From contig CAVVYJ010000005.1 in assembly GCA_963752495.1 (NCBI GenBank), forward strand, positions 62,001-126,000: a DNA stretch of 64,000 bases, written 5' to 3'. This stretch comes from CAVVYJ01 sp963752495. GTDB lineage: Bacteria; Pseudomonadota; Gammaproteobacteria; Burkholderiales; Methylophilaceae. Position 1 is the stretch's first letter. Each line of letters begins with the position of its first letter. Shown piece after piece: positions 8,618 to 17,963 of the stretch. Below the pieces are notes generated by a model that saw nothing but the letters and a program-made list of their open reading frames with translations, did no database searches and had not been told where the DNA came from. Position numbers and translations under genes: made by a program.

Positions 8618-9499
8618 GAATTTAGCAAAGATACCCCAGTTGAGCTTATTGCGTAACATGTCAAAGTAACAATAGTCATTTGGATGCAACAGCGTAATCG
8701 TCTCATCAGCGCGCTCAACCGTGACTTTATCGCCCAGCTCTAAAGCAAGCTGAAACTGCCCATCAAAGCTGATTTGCGCATCATCTACCTGCACCAATGT
8801 AATCTCGATTTTTGATGCGCTATTGACCGCAATCGGCCGGTTGCTGAGCGTATGCGGGCTAATAGGCACCAGCGCAATCGCCTCTAAGTTCGGGTGCAAA
8901 ATCGGCCCGCCAGCAGAAAGCGAGTAAGCGGTTGTGCCTGTAGGTGTGCTGAGAATCAAGCCATCAGAACGCTGTTTGTGCACAAATTTACCGTTAATTT
9001 CTACTTGCAGCTCAATTAAACGCAAGCCGCTTTTTACTACCACATCATTCATGGCGATACTTTGGTGAATCACCCTGCCATCTCGATTCACGGTTGCATT
9101 CAACATCATGCGCGATTCTTTGTGATAATTGCCTGCCAAAATACTATCGAGCGAGTGCAGCATATCCTCGGCACGTAAATCGGTTAAAAAGCCAAAACGC
9201 CCGCGGTTAATGCCGATTAAAGGCACATCGTGATGTTTGAGTGCGCGCGCCACGCCCAGCATGGTGCCATCGCCACCCATCACAATCACTAAATCAACCT
9301 TACTGCCAATACTTTCCAGCCAAGCAGTTTTAAAACCAGAGAGCTCAGCATGTTTTGCGGTATTTTCCTCAACCCACACCTCGATATCTTTTGCGCGTAA
9401 ATGGCGCGCCAAATCTGCCAAATCGCCTTGCATCTGCTGCAAGGCGGATTTCTGCATATATTTGCCGATAATGGCGATGGATTTAAATGTTTTTTGCAT
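8585..9499 (-). CDS. nadK: NAD kinase
   Basis: NadK phosphorylates NAD to NADP. The 304 residues carry the family signatures: GGDGTM at residues 75-80, NDVVVKSG at 151-158 and TPTGTTAYSLSAGGPI near 185-200. The family end LRNKLNWG is followed by an unusual tail (IFAKFNDVVNFILSY) that coincides with a palindromic repeat-like segment, so the native C terminus may have been altered by that element or by an indel in the G run near 8638. The gene lies 80 bases from recN on the same strand, the classic nadK-recN order, and diverges from hrcA. Confidence 0.95.
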   Translation of the reverse strand: MQKTFKSIAIIGKYMQKSALQQMQGDLADLARHLRAKDIEVWVEENTAKHAELSGFKTAWLESIGSKVDLVIVMGGDGTMLGVARALKHHDVPLIGINRGRFGFLTDLRAEDMLHSLDSILAGNYHKESRMMLNATVNRDGRVIHQSIAMNDVVVKSGLRLIELQVEINGKFVHKQRSDGLILSTPTGTTAYSLSAGGPILHPNLEAIALVPISPHTLSNRPIAVNSASKIEITLVQVDDAQISFDGQFQLALELGDKVTVERADETITLLHPNDYCYFDMLRNKLNWGIFAKFNDVVNFILSY

Positions 9500-9604
9500 G
9501 TCAGGATTAAAACACAGTTGCGCATACCTGAAAAGCGCGTAAAGCTATTACACTTGAACTAATTCAGGCAAAATACGTACTTAAGCTATTTATCTAAACT
9601 CAAC

Positions 9605-10615
9605 GTGGATCAGCGCGCACAAATACTTTTAAAAACCTTGATTGAACATTACATCAGTGATGGTCAACCCATTGGTTCGCGCACACTTTTGCAACACTCC
9701 GGTCTGGATGTAAGCCCCGCGACGATTCGCAACGTGATGAGCGATTTAGAGCAGTTGGGCTTTATCGCGAGCCCACATACCTCCGCCGGACGCATTCCCA
9801 CGCAGAAAGGGTACCGGTTGTTTGTAGATTCACTATTGACGGTGCAACCGCTCGAAAGTAATAAGATTCAACAGCTTAAAGAAAATTTACGCTCGCCCAA
9901 CCAAACCGAGCTCATCAACAACGCGGCGGATATGCTATCACAGCTCACGCAATTTGCCGGACTTGTGATGATTCCGAAAAGAAAAACATTAAGTTTTAAA
10001 CACTTGGAATTCTTGCCGCTCACCGAAAAACGCATTTTAGTGATTATCGTGACTTCTGACGGCAATGTGCAAAACCGCATTATTTTGAGTGAAAAACCGT
10101 ATTCCGCCTCGGAGCTCACGCAGGCCAGCAATTATTTTAACGCACACTTTGTTGGCCAGACATTTGATGAAGTACGAAATAAACTGCGCGCGGAACTCAA
10201 ACAAATGCAAAATGATATTAACAAGCTCATGAACGCTGCCCTGGAAGATAATAACCATGCGGGGGTTGGCGATGGCGTAATTATCGCTGGTGAGCGCAAT
10301 TTGTTGCATATTGATGAACTTTCCACCAACGTGAATTCGTTACGTAAACTGTTCGACATTTTCGAGCGCCGTGCTTCGCTCATGCAATTGCTCGATAACA
10401 GCCAACAGGCAGAAGGTGTTCAAATCTTCATAGGTGGTGAATCCGGCTACTTGCCACTAGACGAATGTAGCATGGTCACAGCGCCCTATGAAGTGGATGG
10501 CGAAATCGTCGGTACACTTGGCGTGATTGGCCCAACCAGAATGGCTTACGAGCGAGTGATCCCAATTGTGGATATCACCGCAAAGCTTTTATCCAATGCA
10601 CTATCTTCACAGTAG
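9605..10615 (+). CDS. hrcA: Heat-inducible transcription repressor HrcA
   Basis: HrcA binds CIRCE operators and represses chaperone genes; GroEL helps fold it. The 336-residue protein has the N-terminal winged helix (about residues 1-75), with SPATIRNVMSDLEQLGFI and SPHTSAGRIPT, then the GAF-like and dimerisation region. It starts at GTG 9605; no convincing ribosome site precedes it. A TTGAAC box (9554-9559) may be a -35, but no good -10 is evident. The only CIRCE found in this window lies before rpoH at 54288-54314, a probable target. Confidence 0.95.
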   Translation: MDQRAQILLKTLIEHYISDGQPIGSRTLLQHSGLDVSPATIRNVMSDLEQLGFIASPHTSAGRIPTQKGYRLFVDSLLTVQPLESNKIQQLKENLRSPNQTELINNAADMLSQLTQFAGLVMIPKRKTLSFKHLEFLPLTEKRILVIIVTSDGNVQNRIILSEKPYSASELTQASNYFNAHFVGQTFDEVRNKLRAELKQMQNDINKLMNAALEDNNHAGVGDGVIIAGERNLLHIDELSTNVNSLRKLFDIFERRASLMQLLDNSQQAEGVQIFIGGESGYLPLDECSMVTAPYEVDGEIVGTLGVIGPTRMAYERVIPIVDITAKLLSNALSSQ

Positions 10616-10625
10616 AAGTTAAAAA

Positions 10626-11591
10626 ATGTCAAAAAAAGAATCAACAAGAGAAGAAGTTAGGCCACTACCAAAAAACCTCATTCAAATAGGTATTCCAATT
10701 GAATACCCTATCTACGATGCATCCGGCCAATTGCTAATGCAAGTCGGCACGATTGTGTCTACAGAAAGCCAGCTGGAAAAGCTCTATGCGCGTGGACTTT
10801 ACCTGAATTTAAAAAGTGTAGAGATTATACGTAGCAAGAAATTAGAAAGAACCGCTAAATTAGATGGTGAGGAAACTAAAAAAGATAACGATCAGCCTGA
10901 AGGTGAAACCTTAGTTGATTTATCGCTCGATGAAATCAACCTTGGCGAGTCCATGCAAATTAGCCTGCTTACAGATGATACAAACAGTACGAAGTACCTC
11001 ATTAAGTATCTTGGCGGGCTGGATAAAAAAAGTATTATCTGCACACTGCCACTTGTCGATGACAAAGTCTATTACGTCAAAGAGCATTCAGGCCTACTAG
11101 TACAGTTATTTAGCGGGAAAGATGTATACAGGTTTACTACAGTCGTAGAAGCAGTATACAACCGCCCATATCCGCATATGCATCTAAAATTCCCCCGCGA
11201 TGCTTATACAAAAAAATTAAGAAAAAATCAGCGTATACAAACCAATATCATCACTTCTCTCATCAACAAAAATCCTGGCGATTTTGAAAATACCAAATCT
11301 GCAGGTCGTATCGTGGACATCAGCCTCGGTGGCGCAATGGTAGAATCTACCAAAGTGGCTGGTATTAACAATGATGAAATCGAATGTACGTTTAAAATTA
11401 CAATTAATGGGGAAGAAGCCCTGTTTGCCATTCCCAGCATCTTGCGAAGTGTGACAGAAGTGATTAATTCGAATAATACTAAAATTTACAAGCATGGCAT
11501 TCAGTTTAAAGAGATTGCGTTTGAAGAAAAAGCCATACTACAAAATTTTATATTTCAATCCATTACAGGAAAAAACCTAGATGACCTTTAA
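10626..11591 (+). CDS. PilZ-domain flagellar brake-like protein (YcgR type)
   Basis: A 321-residue cytoplasmic protein. The middle (about residues 105-185) resembles the YcgR N-terminal domain. A C-terminal PilZ domain follows, with the cyclic-di-GMP binding motif RKNQR (RxxxR) and, about 35 residues on, DISLGG ([D/N]xSxxG). Proteins of this type bind cyclic di-GMP and slow flagellar rotation or act on other surface machinery. The first 90 residues are not recognised. It sits 10 bases after hrcA with no flagellar genes nearby, so the target cannot be judged. A diguanylate cyclase gene occurs at the window's right edge. Confidence 0.8.
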   Translation: MSKKESTREEVRPLPKNLIQIGIPIEYPIYDASGQLLMQVGTIVSTESQLEKLYARGLYLNLKSVEIIRSKKLERTAKLDGEETKKDNDQPEGETLVDLSLDEINLGESMQISLLTDDTNSTKYLIKYLGGLDKKSIICTLPLVDDKVYYVKEHSGLLVQLFSGKDVYRFTTVVEAVYNRPYPHMHLKFPRDAYTKKLRKNQRIQTNIITSLINKNPGDFENTKSAGRIVDISLGGAMVESTKVAGINNDEIECTFKITINGEEALFAIPSILRSVTEVINSNNTKIYKHGIQFKEIAFEEKAILQNFIFQSITGKNLDDL

Positions 11592-11624
11592 CAATTCTCT
11601 ATTGTTAATCAATTAGTTGAACAT

Positions 11625-12731
11625 ATGGCTTACTTTAACCCCGAACCACCCTATCAGCATGGCGACCAGTTTAAAGTGGGTATTCTGCTCGCTAATCTTG
11701 GTACTCCAGATGCACCTACAGCCAAGGCTTTGCGGCCATATCTACAACAATTTTTAATGGACAGGCGTGTCGTAGAAATTCCACGTTTTATTTGGTGCTG
11801 GATTTTACATTGCATTATTTTGGTAATTCGCCCCAAAAAATCAGCCGAGAAATACGCGCAAGTTTGGACAGCTGAAGGTTCGCCGTTATTGGCACATGCA
11901 CAAAACCAAACCCAACTGCTGCGCGGTTTTTTAGCGCAAAAAATCAAGTCGCCATTTGTGGTAGAACTTGGCATGAGTTACGGCAACCCGAGCATGAAGA
12001 GCGCAATTGAGAAACTAAAAGCACAACACTGCAATAAAATTCTCGTATTTCCGCTTTATCCGCAATACGCTGCCAGCAGCACAGCAGCGAGCTTGGATGC
12101 AGTTTGGAAAACACTACTTAAAACGCGTAACGTGCCTGCGATTCGCACGATACGAAATTATCACGACCACCCCGCCTACATCAAGGCACTAGCTGCGAGC
12201 GTCAACGATTATTGGATGAAAGGCGGTCGACCGGATAAATTGGTGATGAGCTTTCATGGTGTGCCTAAATTTCATTTAGACAAAGGCGACCCATATCACT
12301 GTGAATGCCACAAGACCGCACGGTTACTTGCGGAAGCTTTAGGTTTAAGCAAGGATAAATATCAGGTTGCGTTTCAATCGAGGTTCGGCAAGCAAGAATG
12401 GCTTAAACCTTATCTAGCCAACACATTGGAAGAGCTAGGCAAAGCCAAAACTAAACGCATTGATGTCATCTGCCCGGGCTTTAGCAGCGACTGCCTAGAA
12501 ACGCTGGAAGAAATCGCCATGGAAGGCAAACACATCTTCCAAAGCAGCGGTGGTGGTGAATACAACTACATCCCTGCGCTCAACGAGAATGACGCGTGGA
12601 TACACGCCATGACAGAGATTGCTCTGGAAAATCTACAAGGCTGGGTATCCGCAGAATGGGATTGGGAAGCTGCAAAACTAGCTACACAAAACACAACTGC
12701 GCGCGCAAAAGCTTTAGGCGCAAAACAATAA
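11625..12731 (+). CDS. hemH: Ferrochelatase
   Basis: HemH inserts Fe2+ into protoporphyrin IX, the last step of protoheme synthesis, at the inner face of the membrane. The 368-residue protein shows LLANLGTP near residue 22, the QYAASSTAA segment, the active-site SFHGVP motif with the catalytic His, and CPGFSSDCLETLEEI containing the conserved acidic residues. It follows the PilZ gene by 33 bases on the same strand and may be cotranscribed with hrcA. The length is normal and the frame undamaged. Confidence 0.96.
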   Translation: MAYFNPEPPYQHGDQFKVGILLANLGTPDAPTAKALRPYLQQFLMDRRVVEIPRFIWCWILHCIILVIRPKKSAEKYAQVWTAEGSPLLAHAQNQTQLLRGFLAQKIKSPFVVELGMSYGNPSMKSAIEKLKAQHCNKILVFPLYPQYAASSTAASLDAVWKTLLKTRNVPAIRTIRNYHDHPAYIKALAASVNDYWMKGGRPDKLVMSFHGVPKFHLDKGDPYHCECHKTARLLAEALGLSKDKYQVAFQSRFGKQEWLKPYLANTLEELGKAKTKRIDVICPGFSSDCLETLEEIAMEGKHIFQSSGGGEYNYIPALNENDAWIHAMTEIALENLQGWVSAEWDWEAAKLATQNTTARAKALGAKQ

Positions 12732-12735
12732 GCGC

Positions 12736-12741
12736 TATAAT
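12736..12741 (+). promoter_or_regulatory. Probable -10 box of the heptose operon
   Basis: A perfect TATAAT lies 27 bases before the hldD start codon. The best -35 at 17-base spacing is the poor TTTAGG at 12713-12718, within the end of hemH. Confidence 0.45.
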
Positions 12742-12768
12742 CATACTTTTAGCTCAATATAGCGATTT

Positions 12769-13758
12769 ATGATAATCATTACTGGCGGCGCGGGCATGAT
12801 AGGTTCTATCATTGCATGGCACTTAAATACAAAATTCGGTCGCGATGATCTTGTGATTGTGGATCACATTACACAAACCGAGCAATGGCAAAATCTTGTG
12901 CACCGAAAATATGTAAGCTATCTCGACAAAGATCAGTTGCTAGATTTGCTGGAAAACTACGACAACGTCACGGCCATCATCCACATGGGAGCGATTAGCG
13001 CGACCACAGAAACCGATTTCAACAAACTACTCGCCGATAATATTCATTACTCGCAAGACTTATGGACTTGGTGCGCTGAACACAATGTGCCATTCTTTTA
13101 TGCAAGCTCTGCCGCCACTTATGGTGATGGCAATAATGGTTATGATGACGCGAGCATTGATGGTCTGCGCCCACTTAATGGCTATGGCTATTCTAAACAC
13201 TTTTTCGATCAGTGGGTCTTAAGACAAGTCGCTGAAGAGCAACCTACTCCTCCGGCATGGGCAGGATTTAAATTTTTTAATGTCTATGGCCCTAACGAAT
13301 ACCACAAGGGTCGCATGGCTAGCGTAGCGTTTCACACCTTTAACCAGTTCAATGAGACTGGCACCATGAAATTATTTAAAGGGACCAAAGAAGGTGTCGC
13401 AGATGGCATGCAGTTGCGAGATTTTGTCTATGTAAAAGATTGTGCAGATATCGTGTGCCACTTTCTTGATGCCGCATTTGGCGACAAGCCCCTACCTAAT
13501 GATATTTATAACATTGGTACTGGCCAAGCACGGAGCTTTAAAGATTTAGCCACGAATGTGATGGCTAATATGGGCAAAAAACCCCACATCACCTATATCG
13601 ACATGCCTGAAGATTTGCGCGGAAAGTATCAATACTTTACTGAGGCCAATATGTCAAAACTACGTGCTGCAGGCTATAACAAGCCATTCCATAGTTTGGA
13701 AGATGGCGTGAAAGATTATGTGCAAAATTATCTGATGAAAAACGACCCTTACTGCTAA
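12769..13758 (+). CDS. hldD: ADP-L-glycero-D-manno-heptose 6-epimerase
   Basis: HldD converts ADP-D-glycero-D-manno-heptose to the L-glycero form, the donor for LPS inner-core heptoses. It is an extended short-chain dehydrogenase: the NADP-binding loop GGAGMIG lies at residues 6-12 and the catalytic YGYSK motif (Tyr-X-X-X-Lys type) near residue 142, with FFNVYGPNEYHKG after. The 329 residues match the family. It opens a plus-strand operon hldD-gmhA-hldE-waaF. The start codon region reads ATGATAATCATTA, which resembles a Fur-box core but also simply encodes MIII. Confidence 0.96.
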   Translation: MIIITGGAGMIGSIIAWHLNTKFGRDDLVIVDHITQTEQWQNLVHRKYVSYLDKDQLLDLLENYDNVTAIIHMGAISATTETDFNKLLADNIHYSQDLWTWCAEHNVPFFYASSAATYGDGNNGYDDASIDGLRPLNGYGYSKHFFDQWVLRQVAEEQPTPPAWAGFKFFNVYGPNEYHKGRMASVAFHTFNQFNETGTMKLFKGTKEGVADGMQLRDFVYVKDCADIVCHFLDAAFGDKPLPNDIYNIGTGQARSFKDLATNVMANMGKKPHITYIDMPEDLRGKYQYFTEANMSKLRAAGYNKPFHSLEDGVKDYVQNYLMKNDPYC

Positions 13759-13771
13759 GGGGAAATACAAA

Positions 13772-14335
13772 ATGAAATATGTAGAATATCTAAAAGACCA
13801 ACGTGCAGCGCATATTGCAATGTTTAATGCGCTTGAACCATTATTCCCGCTCATTAGTGATGTGGGTGTTATCTTGCAAACATGCATTAAAAATGGTGGG
13901 AAAGTTTTGCTGTGTGGTAACGGCGGAAGTGCGGCAGACAGCCAACATATCGCCGCAGAGATAGTCGGCCGTTTTCTAAAAGAACGTAAAGGCTTGCCCG
14001 CCATTGCGCTCACCACAGATACCTCCATTCTCACGTCTGTCGGCAACGATTATGGTTACGATTACATTTTCTCTCGTCAGGTTGAGGCGCTCTGTACGCC
14101 CAAAGATGTGTTGATTGGCATTACAACCTCGGGCAACAGCGCCAACGTCGTTCGCGCAATTGAGACTGCCAATGCAATTGGCGCAACCAGCATTGGGCTA
14201 ACAGGTGGCACAGGTGGCAAACTTAACGGATTAAGCAAACATAACTTAGTTGTGCCAAGCAATGTAACCGCGCGCATTCAAGAAGCGCATATTTTTATCG
14301 GCCATTGTCTGTGTGAAATTCTAGAGTCTGACTGA
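13772..14335 (+). CDS. gmhA: Phosphoheptose isomerase
   Basis: GmhA isomerises sedoheptulose 7-phosphate to D-glycero-D-manno-heptose 7-phosphate, the first step of ADP-heptose synthesis. The 187-residue protein is a single SIS domain: CGNGGSAADSQHIAAE with sugar-phosphate Ser and zinc His residues, TTDTSILT, TSGNSANV, and a C-terminal EAHIFIGH with the second zinc His. It begins 13 bases after hldD with AAGGGGA upstream and is followed by hldE. Confidence 0.96.
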   Translation: MKYVEYLKDQRAAHIAMFNALEPLFPLISDVGVILQTCIKNGGKVLLCGNGGSAADSQHIAAEIVGRFLKERKGLPAIALTTDTSILTSVGNDYGYDYIFSRQVEALCTPKDVLIGITTSGNSANVVRAIETANAIGATSIGLTGGTGGKLNGLSKHNLVVPSNVTARIQEAHIFIGHCLCEILESD

Positions 14336-14348
14336 TGGAATCTGGCTG

Positions 14349-15800
14349 ATGCAAACACTCATTGAAACCGTCAAAAAGTTTGGCAAAAAAACATCGCATG
14401 CTTTGGTAATCGGCGATGTAATGCTAGACCGCTACTTGATTGGTGATGTGGGTCGTATTTCGCCGGAAGCGCCCGTGCCAGTCGTACTGATTAAAAGCGA
14501 AGAGTCTCGTGCAGGTGGCGCAGCCAACGTGGCGGCCAACCTATCGCTATTGGGCATTGATACGCACTTAATCGGCTGTGCTGGCCTAGATGCAGAAGCA
14601 AAAACGTTAAGTCAGCTTATCAAAAAAACCGGTGCCAAAGTTAATCTAATCGCCAGCAAAACGCGTCCAACAATCGCTAAAACACGCATTTTGGGCGGGC
14701 ACCAGCAAATGCTGCGATTAGATCAAGAAGATAGCGCCGCATTTTCTGATGCAGAAAATGCGGCATTACTTAAAGTGATTGATACTGAAGTTTCCAAAAA
14801 ACCTTCTCTGGTTATTTTGTCTGATTACGCCAAGGGATTACTTAGCGAGAAAATCTGCCAGCACATTATCAAAAAATGTAAATCGAAAAAAATCCCCGTA
14901 CTGGTCGACCCCAAAGGCACCAATTACAGCAAATACCAAGGCGCAACAGCGCTCACTCCCAACAAAAAAGAAACTGCTGAAGCCTGTGGAATTAGCAATC
15001 AAGACGCCGACTTGATTAAAAAAGCGTCGTCATTAAAAAACAAATTAGACTTAAGTTTTATGGCGGTTACTCGCGGTGAAGAGGGCATTACTTTAATCAG
15101 TAAAACATCACACCACCTGCCTGCAACCGCACAAAAAGTGTTCGATGTCTCAGGTGCAGGAGACACGGTAATCGCTACACTGGCGGCAGGTTTAATGCAT
15201 GAGCTAACGCCCCTGCAAAGCCTAGAACTCGCCAACATTGCTGCAGGTGTGGTAGTAGGAAAAGTAGGCACAGTACCCATAACAAAAACTGATCTTTTAG
15301 AAGCGCTAACGGAAAAACTCGGTAACGAACAGGCACATAAAGTGTGCACGCTGACAGAACTGCTTGCAAAAGTTGAAGGCTGGAAGAAAGCAAAACAGAA
15401 ACTGGTATTTACCAATGGCTGCTTTGATTTATTGCATGCAGGGCATGTGACCTACTTAGAGGCGGCAAAAAAACGTGGCGATAAATTGATACTTGGCTTA
15501 AATACTGACCGCTCAGTGCGTGCGCTCAAAGGCAAGACCCGTCCAGTCGTCAATGAACAAGACCGTGCCAGAGTGCTTGCAGCTTTAGAGAGCGTGGATG
15601 CAGTTATTTTGTTTGATGAAAGTACACCGCTTAAGCTTATCAAAGCCATCAAACCAGAAGTCATCGCCAAAGGAAGTGACTACACTGCCGACCAAGTAGT
15701 AGGTGGAAAAGAGGTGGAAAGCTGGGGTGGTGAGATTGCCTTGATAAAGCTGGTGGAGGGCCGTAGCACCAGCAATCTGATTAAAAAACTGAATGCCTGA
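14349..15800 (+). CDS. hldE: Bifunctional heptose 7-phosphate kinase / heptose 1-phosphate adenylyltransferase
   Basis: HldE phosphorylates heptose 7-phosphate at C1 and later adenylylates heptose 1-phosphate. The N-terminal ribokinase-type domain (about residues 1-320) contains GDVMLDRYLIGDV, GGAANVAANL and the catalytic loop VSGAGDTVIATLAAGL with the Asp base. The C-terminal nucleotidyltransferase domain (about 345-483) begins TNGCFDLLHAGHV with the HxGH motif and ends with EGRSTSNLI. The fused form of 483 residues is like that of E. coli. The stop overlaps the waaF start by 8 bases. Confidence 0.96.
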   Translation: MQTLIETVKKFGKKTSHALVIGDVMLDRYLIGDVGRISPEAPVPVVLIKSEESRAGGAANVAANLSLLGIDTHLIGCAGLDAEAKTLSQLIKKTGAKVNLIASKTRPTIAKTRILGGHQQMLRLDQEDSAAFSDAENAALLKVIDTEVSKKPSLVILSDYAKGLLSEKICQHIIKKCKSKKIPVLVDPKGTNYSKYQGATALTPNKKETAEACGISNQDADLIKKASSLKNKLDLSFMAVTRGEEGITLISKTSHHLPATAQKVFDVSGAGDTVIATLAAGLMHELTPLQSLELANIAAGVVVGKVGTVPITKTDLLEALTEKLGNEQAHKVCTLTELLAKVEGWKKAKQKLVFTNGCFDLLHAGHVTYLEAAKKRGDKLILGLNTDRSVRALKGKTRPVVNEQDRARVLAALESVDAVILFDESTPLKLIKAIKPEVIAKGSDYTADQVVGGKEVESWGGEIALIKLVEGRSTSNLIKKLNA

Positions 15801-16794
15801 AAAAATTCTGATTTTAGGCCCTTCATGGGTGGGCGACATGGTACTGGCGCAAAGCCTATTCAAAACACTCAAGCAGCAAAATCCTAATGTTCAAATTGAT
15901 GTTGCAGCGCCAGCATGGACATTCCCACTGCTTGAGCGTATGCCGGAAGTTACCAACAAAATCGCACTCCCATTTAAGCACGGTGAATTGGCACTCTTTA
16001 AACGCCTAAAATTAGGTAACTCACTGAAAAATAATGCTTATACGCAGGCTATTGTTCTAACCAATTCATTCAAATCAGCACTGTTACCATGGGCGGCCGG
16101 CATTAAAAGACGTACTGCATTTTTGGGCGAAATGCGTTATGGCCTAATTAATGACGTTCGCCCGCTGGATAAAGAAAAGCTCAAAAAAACTGTGGAGCGC
16201 TTTGTTGCGCTGGGTTTAAATAATCATGAATTACCAAAAGAAGTTCCAAATCCACAATTAAATACTAGCCTAGAGTCCGCATGGATATTGGCTCTTGGGC
16301 TAGGTATCCAAAATAATAAAAGTAAAATTCTAGGTCTATGTCCAGGTGCAGAATTTGGTGAAGCCAAGCGCTGGCCTGCCGAATATTATGCAGAAGTCGC
16401 CAATGAGGCTCTCAAAAAAAACTGGCAAGTACTGCTGTTTGGCTCGGATAAAGATATACCCATCACGAGCCAAATTAACCAGCTCACGCAAAATCGATGC
16501 GTGGATTTAGGCGGAAAAACCAAACTGGGCGAAGCGATTGATTTGATGAGCTTATGCGACACCGTTGTCAGCAACGATTCTGGATTAATGCACGTTGCTG
16601 CCGCACTCGACAAAAAACTCATCGCCATTTTTGGCAGTAGCGACCCTTACCACACGCCGCCCATGCATCCGAATGCAGTGATAGAATATCTAGGATTATC
16701 GTGCAGCCCATGTTTTGAGCGCACTTGCCCACTCGGCCATTTAAATTGCTTAAAGCAAATCGAGCCAGCTAAAATAGAAGCGCACATTTATTAA
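15793..16794 (+). CDS. waaF: ADP-heptose:LPS heptosyltransferase II
   Basis: WaaF adds the second heptose to the LPS inner core on the cytoplasmic face of the inner membrane. This is a 333-residue GT9 protein with the opening LGPSWVGDMVLAQSLF, the donor-binding CPGAEFGEAKRWP, and the VVSNDSGLMHVAAAL motif near residue 260. It shares eight bases with the end of hldE, so donor synthesis and transfer are coupled. WaaC, its partner for the first heptose, lies at 36.8 kb in the second LPS block. Confidence 0.93.
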   Translation: MPEKILILGPSWVGDMVLAQSLFKTLKQQNPNVQIDVAAPAWTFPLLERMPEVTNKIALPFKHGELALFKRLKLGNSLKNNAYTQAIVLTNSFKSALLPWAAGIKRRTAFLGEMRYGLINDVRPLDKEKLKKTVERFVALGLNNHELPKEVPNPQLNTSLESAWILALGLGIQNNKSKILGLCPGAEFGEAKRWPAEYYAEVANEALKKNWQVLLFGSDKDIPITSQINQLTQNRCVDLGGKTKLGEAIDLMSLCDTVVSNDSGLMHVAAALDKKLIAIFGSSDPYHTPPMHPNAVIEYLGLSCSPCFERTCPLGHLNCLKQIEPAKIEAHIY

Positions 16795-16809
16795 ACCGAA
16801 CAAGACGCC

Positions 16810-17962
16810 ATGCTAGATATCAAACTATTCAATAACCCAAGCTATTGGTTTTATGCATTCTCAATTTGGCTGGCCAGTTTCTTTGTTTTACCAAACACCC
16901 AATGGGTAATCAATCTCACCTACGTCATCCTTTTATTACCGACGTTGCTGACACTTCAAGCTACGCAAATTAAACAGTTTTCAACCGATTTATTTGCCAG
17001 AATATTGTTTCTGTTCATGCTCATTTTAATCCTAGCTGCATATCGCTCTGGAAATCCGCTGTCGGAAACAAAGTTTTGTTTGTTGGTGCTTTTGTTTTAT
17101 TTCTCCGTCCTCAAACTCCCAAACTATTCGGATGAGTCAATTCATCGCTACGCTTGGAGTTTTTTGATTTTTATTCTTACCTATACGCTCATCAATGCCT
17201 TGCTGCAGTTCCATCAAGGCACATGGCTATTTGGAAAGAGGCTGGGAAGTCTGTTTGCCTTTGTAGATAATGTAATTCATGTTGCCAATCTATTAACGCT
17301 TTGTTTGGCCGTAATCAGTTATGGCAGCGTCAAACTAAAAAGATACAAAAGTCTAGCTTTTAGCGCACGGCCTTACGCTATTCGCATGTCTAGTCATTTT
17401 ACAATCCAGAGGCATGTTGCCAGCTTGGCTTTTTATTGTGGTACTGAGCTTAATGTTAATTTATAAAAACAAAGCAAAACCAACGACATTAATACTATTT
17501 TCGACACTACCGATTCTTCTGTTTATTGCTTTAATTAATTCAGATTTCGGCAAAGAAATTCTGGCCCGTGCAGATAGCTACCGATTTGAAATCTGGCAGG
17601 GTTACTTCAATGAAACCATGAAGTGTGGTATGTGGCTCGGCTGCGGGCTAGAAACTAACATTCACTACATAACCCACGATGGGATCAGCATTCCACACGC
17701 GCATAGTATCTACGTCGCCAACTTCTCCCGCACAGGCATTATCGGTGAAGTGGTGATGTTCATATTGATTTTTGGCAGTATTTGGTACGGTCTGCGTAAA
17801 AACGTTTGGGCAGGTTGGATGCTTGCAACTGGCGCAATTGTACTTATGTTTACCAGCAGCGCTATCATCAGAAGCCCCAATGAGCGCTGGATTCTTATTC
17901 ACTTGCCATTAGCCTACCTAATTAAGCTGAGAATAGAAGCTAGACTTGCAAACAAGCCATAA
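16810..17962 (+). CDS. O-antigen ligase-like membrane protein (WaaL/RfaL type, one frameshift)
   Basis: A polytopic membrane protein of the O-antigen ligase/polymerase family, 383 residues once restored. Hydrophobic segments fill the first 170 residues; a periplasmic loop follows the later LPAWLFIVVLSLML helix and includes the family-like HAHSIYVANFSRTGIIGE with conserved His residues. The frame breaks at the T run 17358-17361; with one T fewer the protein continues LALAHGLTLFACLVILQSRG. Such proteins join undecaprenyl-linked glycans to lipid A-core in the periplasm, or polymerise them. It starts 15 bases after waaF. Confidence 0.8.
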
Positions 17963-17963
17963 C

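Noticed and set aside
8515..8718. A minus-strand frame overlapping the nadK 3' end
   Set aside because: Its upstream part is nadK read in another frame. It is only relevant to a possible indel at the nadK end.
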